Shown one piece after another: positions 6,464 through 7,302 of a stretch of 7,302 bases of DNA (its first letter is position 1; each line of letters starts with the position of its first letter). The notes under the pieces were generated by a model. The model saw nothing but the letters and a program-made list of their open reading frames with translations. It was not told the origin of the DNA and searched no databases. Origin of the DNA: JASFWK01 sp050049355 (GTDB taxonomy: Bacteria; Chloroflexota; Anaerolineae; B4-G1; DUEL01); contig JASFWK010000110.1 of NCBI GenBank assembly GCA_050049355.1, positions 1 through 7,302 of the forward strand. Direction: 5' to 3'. The position numbers and the translations under genes are program-made.

Positions 6464-6491
6464 TTGCTTCCCCACTGACCTGTGTTATACT
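6464..6491 (+). promoter_or_regulatory. Candidate promoter for miaB
   Basis: The plus strand has TTGCTT at 6464-6469, a 16-nt spacer and TATACT at 6486-6491, with TGT just before it (6483-6485) to make an extended -10. Transcription would begin near 6498 and give a leader of about 100 nt before ATG 6601. The -10 is good, the -35 matches only in TTG. Confidence 0.5.
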
Positions 6492-6600
6492 CGATTCAGA
6501 ATTCATCACGGTGAGCGTCGGCGATGACAGAAGGGACGTGTGGAGGGGAGGGCCATCGGGGTTTCTGTTTGTGAGAGTGGCGGGTAGTGAGATGCTCGCG

Positions 6601-7302
6601 ATGAAGTACCACATTTGGACCATTGGCTGTCAGATGAATGTGGCCGACTCCCGGCGGCTGGCCGCGGCGTTGGAGCGGCTGGGGTACGATCAGACGGATC
6701 GCGCTGAGGAAGCGGATGTGATCGTCCTCAATACCTGCGTGGTACGTCAGCAGGCCGAAGACAAGATCTACGGTCGCCTGGGTTCCCTCCGTCCCCTCAA
6801 GGACCGCCGGCCTCAGACGGTGGTTGGCGTGATGGGCTGCTTGGTCGGCGTCGGAGACGGAGCGACGGTGCGGGAGCGGCTGCCGTGGGTAGATGTGTTT
6901 ATGCCCCCCTCGGAGCCGGGCCCCCTGCTTGACTACCTGGCGGACCAGGGGCTCGTGGACGAGGGACGGGCGCTTGAGGCGGCAGAGGAAACTCGCCGGT
7001 ACCGGCTTGCCGAGGGGCTTCTGCTGCCAGCTCACGAGCGAGGGCGACTGGTATCGGCCTACGTACCCGTGGTCTTGGGCTGTTCGTGTGCCTGCGCGTA
7101 CTGCGTCATCCCCTACCGGCGTGGACCAGAGCGGAGCCGGCCTGCAGATGAGATCGTGGCCGAGGCCCATGCCCTGGCGGACCAGGGGGTCGAAGAGGTC
7201 ACGCTGCTGGGGCAAATCGTGGATCGCTACGGGTATGATCTGACCCGGAAAGGGGCGGGAAAGGTCGGGTCGTCATTGCCAGATCCTCCTCTGGTGGGGT
7301 TG
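6601..7302 (+). CDS. miaB: tRNA-2-methylthio-N6-dimethylallyladenosine synthase (MiaB), N-terminal part, truncated by window end
   Basis: An open frame of 234 codons that continues past the right edge. It encodes the N-terminal half of a radical-SAM methylthiotransferase, which adds a methylthio group to modified adenosine 37 of tRNAs reading U-starting codons. The UPF0004 domain opens with YHIWTIGCQMN (residues 3-13) and carries the three cluster cysteines Cys10, Cys46 (NTC) and Cys80 (MGC). The radical-SAM cluster is Cys161-x3-Cys165-x2-Cys168 in GCSCACAYCVIPYRRG, with an extra cysteine at 163. LLGQIVDRYG (203-212) matches the usual LLGQNVxSYG with Ile for Asn. ATG 6601 is chosen because it puts the conserved start right at the N-terminus; ATG 6592 is in frame and nearly as good, and both have weak Shine-Dalgarno sites. 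MiaB is favoured over RimO and MtaB by the GCQMN motif. The TRAM domain lies outside the window. Confidence 0.93.
   Translation, partial: MKYHIWTIGCQMNVADSRRLAAALERLGYDQTDRAEEADVIVLNTCVVRQQAEDKIYGRLGSLRPLKDRRPQTVVGVMGCLVGVGDGATVRERLPWVDVFMPPSEPGPLLDYLADQGLVDEGRALEAAEETRRYRLAEGLLLPAHERGRLVSAYVPVVLGCSCACAYCVIPYRRGPERSRPADEIVAEAHALADQGVEEVTLLGQIVDRYGYDLTRKGAGKVGSSLPDPPLVGL

Larger units (their letters stand above)
6226..6600. other. Divergent intergenic region between the permease operon and miaB
   Basis: This 375-bp stretch holds the two divergent promoter candidates and the permease leader. The middle part, about 6303-6463, shows no coding signal and no tRNA-like fold. It contains a nested pair of 6-bp inverted repeats: AGCCCT 6341-6346 with AGGGCT 6404-6409, and GAGAAT 6357-6362 with ATTCTC 6397-6402. 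By the predicted start sites this middle part is transcribed by neither promoter. The miaB frame stays open leftward to a TAG at 6403-6405, but without a convincing start. Confidence 0.6.

Noticed and set aside
6936..7188. 16-nt exact direct repeat CCTGGCGGACCAGGGG at 6936 and 7173
   Set aside because: Both copies are in the same miaB frame and encode LADQG in ordinary helical context; with a strong codon bias this is probably coincidence.
6496..7215. Minus-strand open frame of 239 codons opposite miaB
   Set aside because: It is antisense to a clear MiaB with all six cluster cysteines and has no recognisable motif of its own.

Overview
This is a GC-rich bacterial chromosomal segment, roughly 60% GC by eye, with five complete protein genes on the minus strand and one incomplete gene running off the right end on the plus strand. 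No mobile element, CRISPR array, tRNA or rRNA was seen. The N-terminus of the MiaB-like protein (MKYHIWTIGCQMN...) and the small anchored LamG/GH16-like domain protein resemble what is common in Chloroflexota. That placement is an impression from sequence style, not a phylogenetic result.

Layout from right to left, in the direction of most transcription. The right end (6601-7302) holds the N-terminal part of a tRNA methylthiotransferase, miaB. It is divergent from the rest across a 375-bp intergenic region that carries a candidate promoter for each direction. Leftward come a 760-residue APC-family permease with two C-terminal universal-stress (USP) domains (6225-3943) and, overlapping it by 11 nt, a short membrane-anchored extracytoplasmic protein with a concanavalin-like fold (3953-3339). 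After a 113-bp gap with a hairpin there is a tight three-gene unit: a YghO/bacterial-ceramide-synthase-like acyltransferase (3225-2089), an AMP-forming acyl ligase (2075-438) and a dedicated acyl carrier protein (441-190). The last two overlap by 4 nt (GTGA). The leftmost 189 bp hold no confident gene. They contain a possible leftward promoter and an 11-bp GC palindrome, so a further minus-strand gene may lie beyond the window.

The most interesting part is the triad at 190-3225. The ligase would activate a fatty acid with ATP and load it on the carrier protein, and the GNAT-fold acyltransferase would move the acyl chain to an amine. The same three families (CerS/bCerS, acyl-ACP synthetase, AcpR) are the acylation half of bacterial ceramide synthesis known from Caulobacter. 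The partner genes, serine palmitoyltransferase and the ceramide reductase CerR, are not in this window. The triad may therefore be a split ceramide locus or an N-acyl-lipid pathway with a different amine. The permease with stress domains and the surface protein lie upstream on the same strand and could be co-transcribed, but nothing in the sequence proves a functional link.
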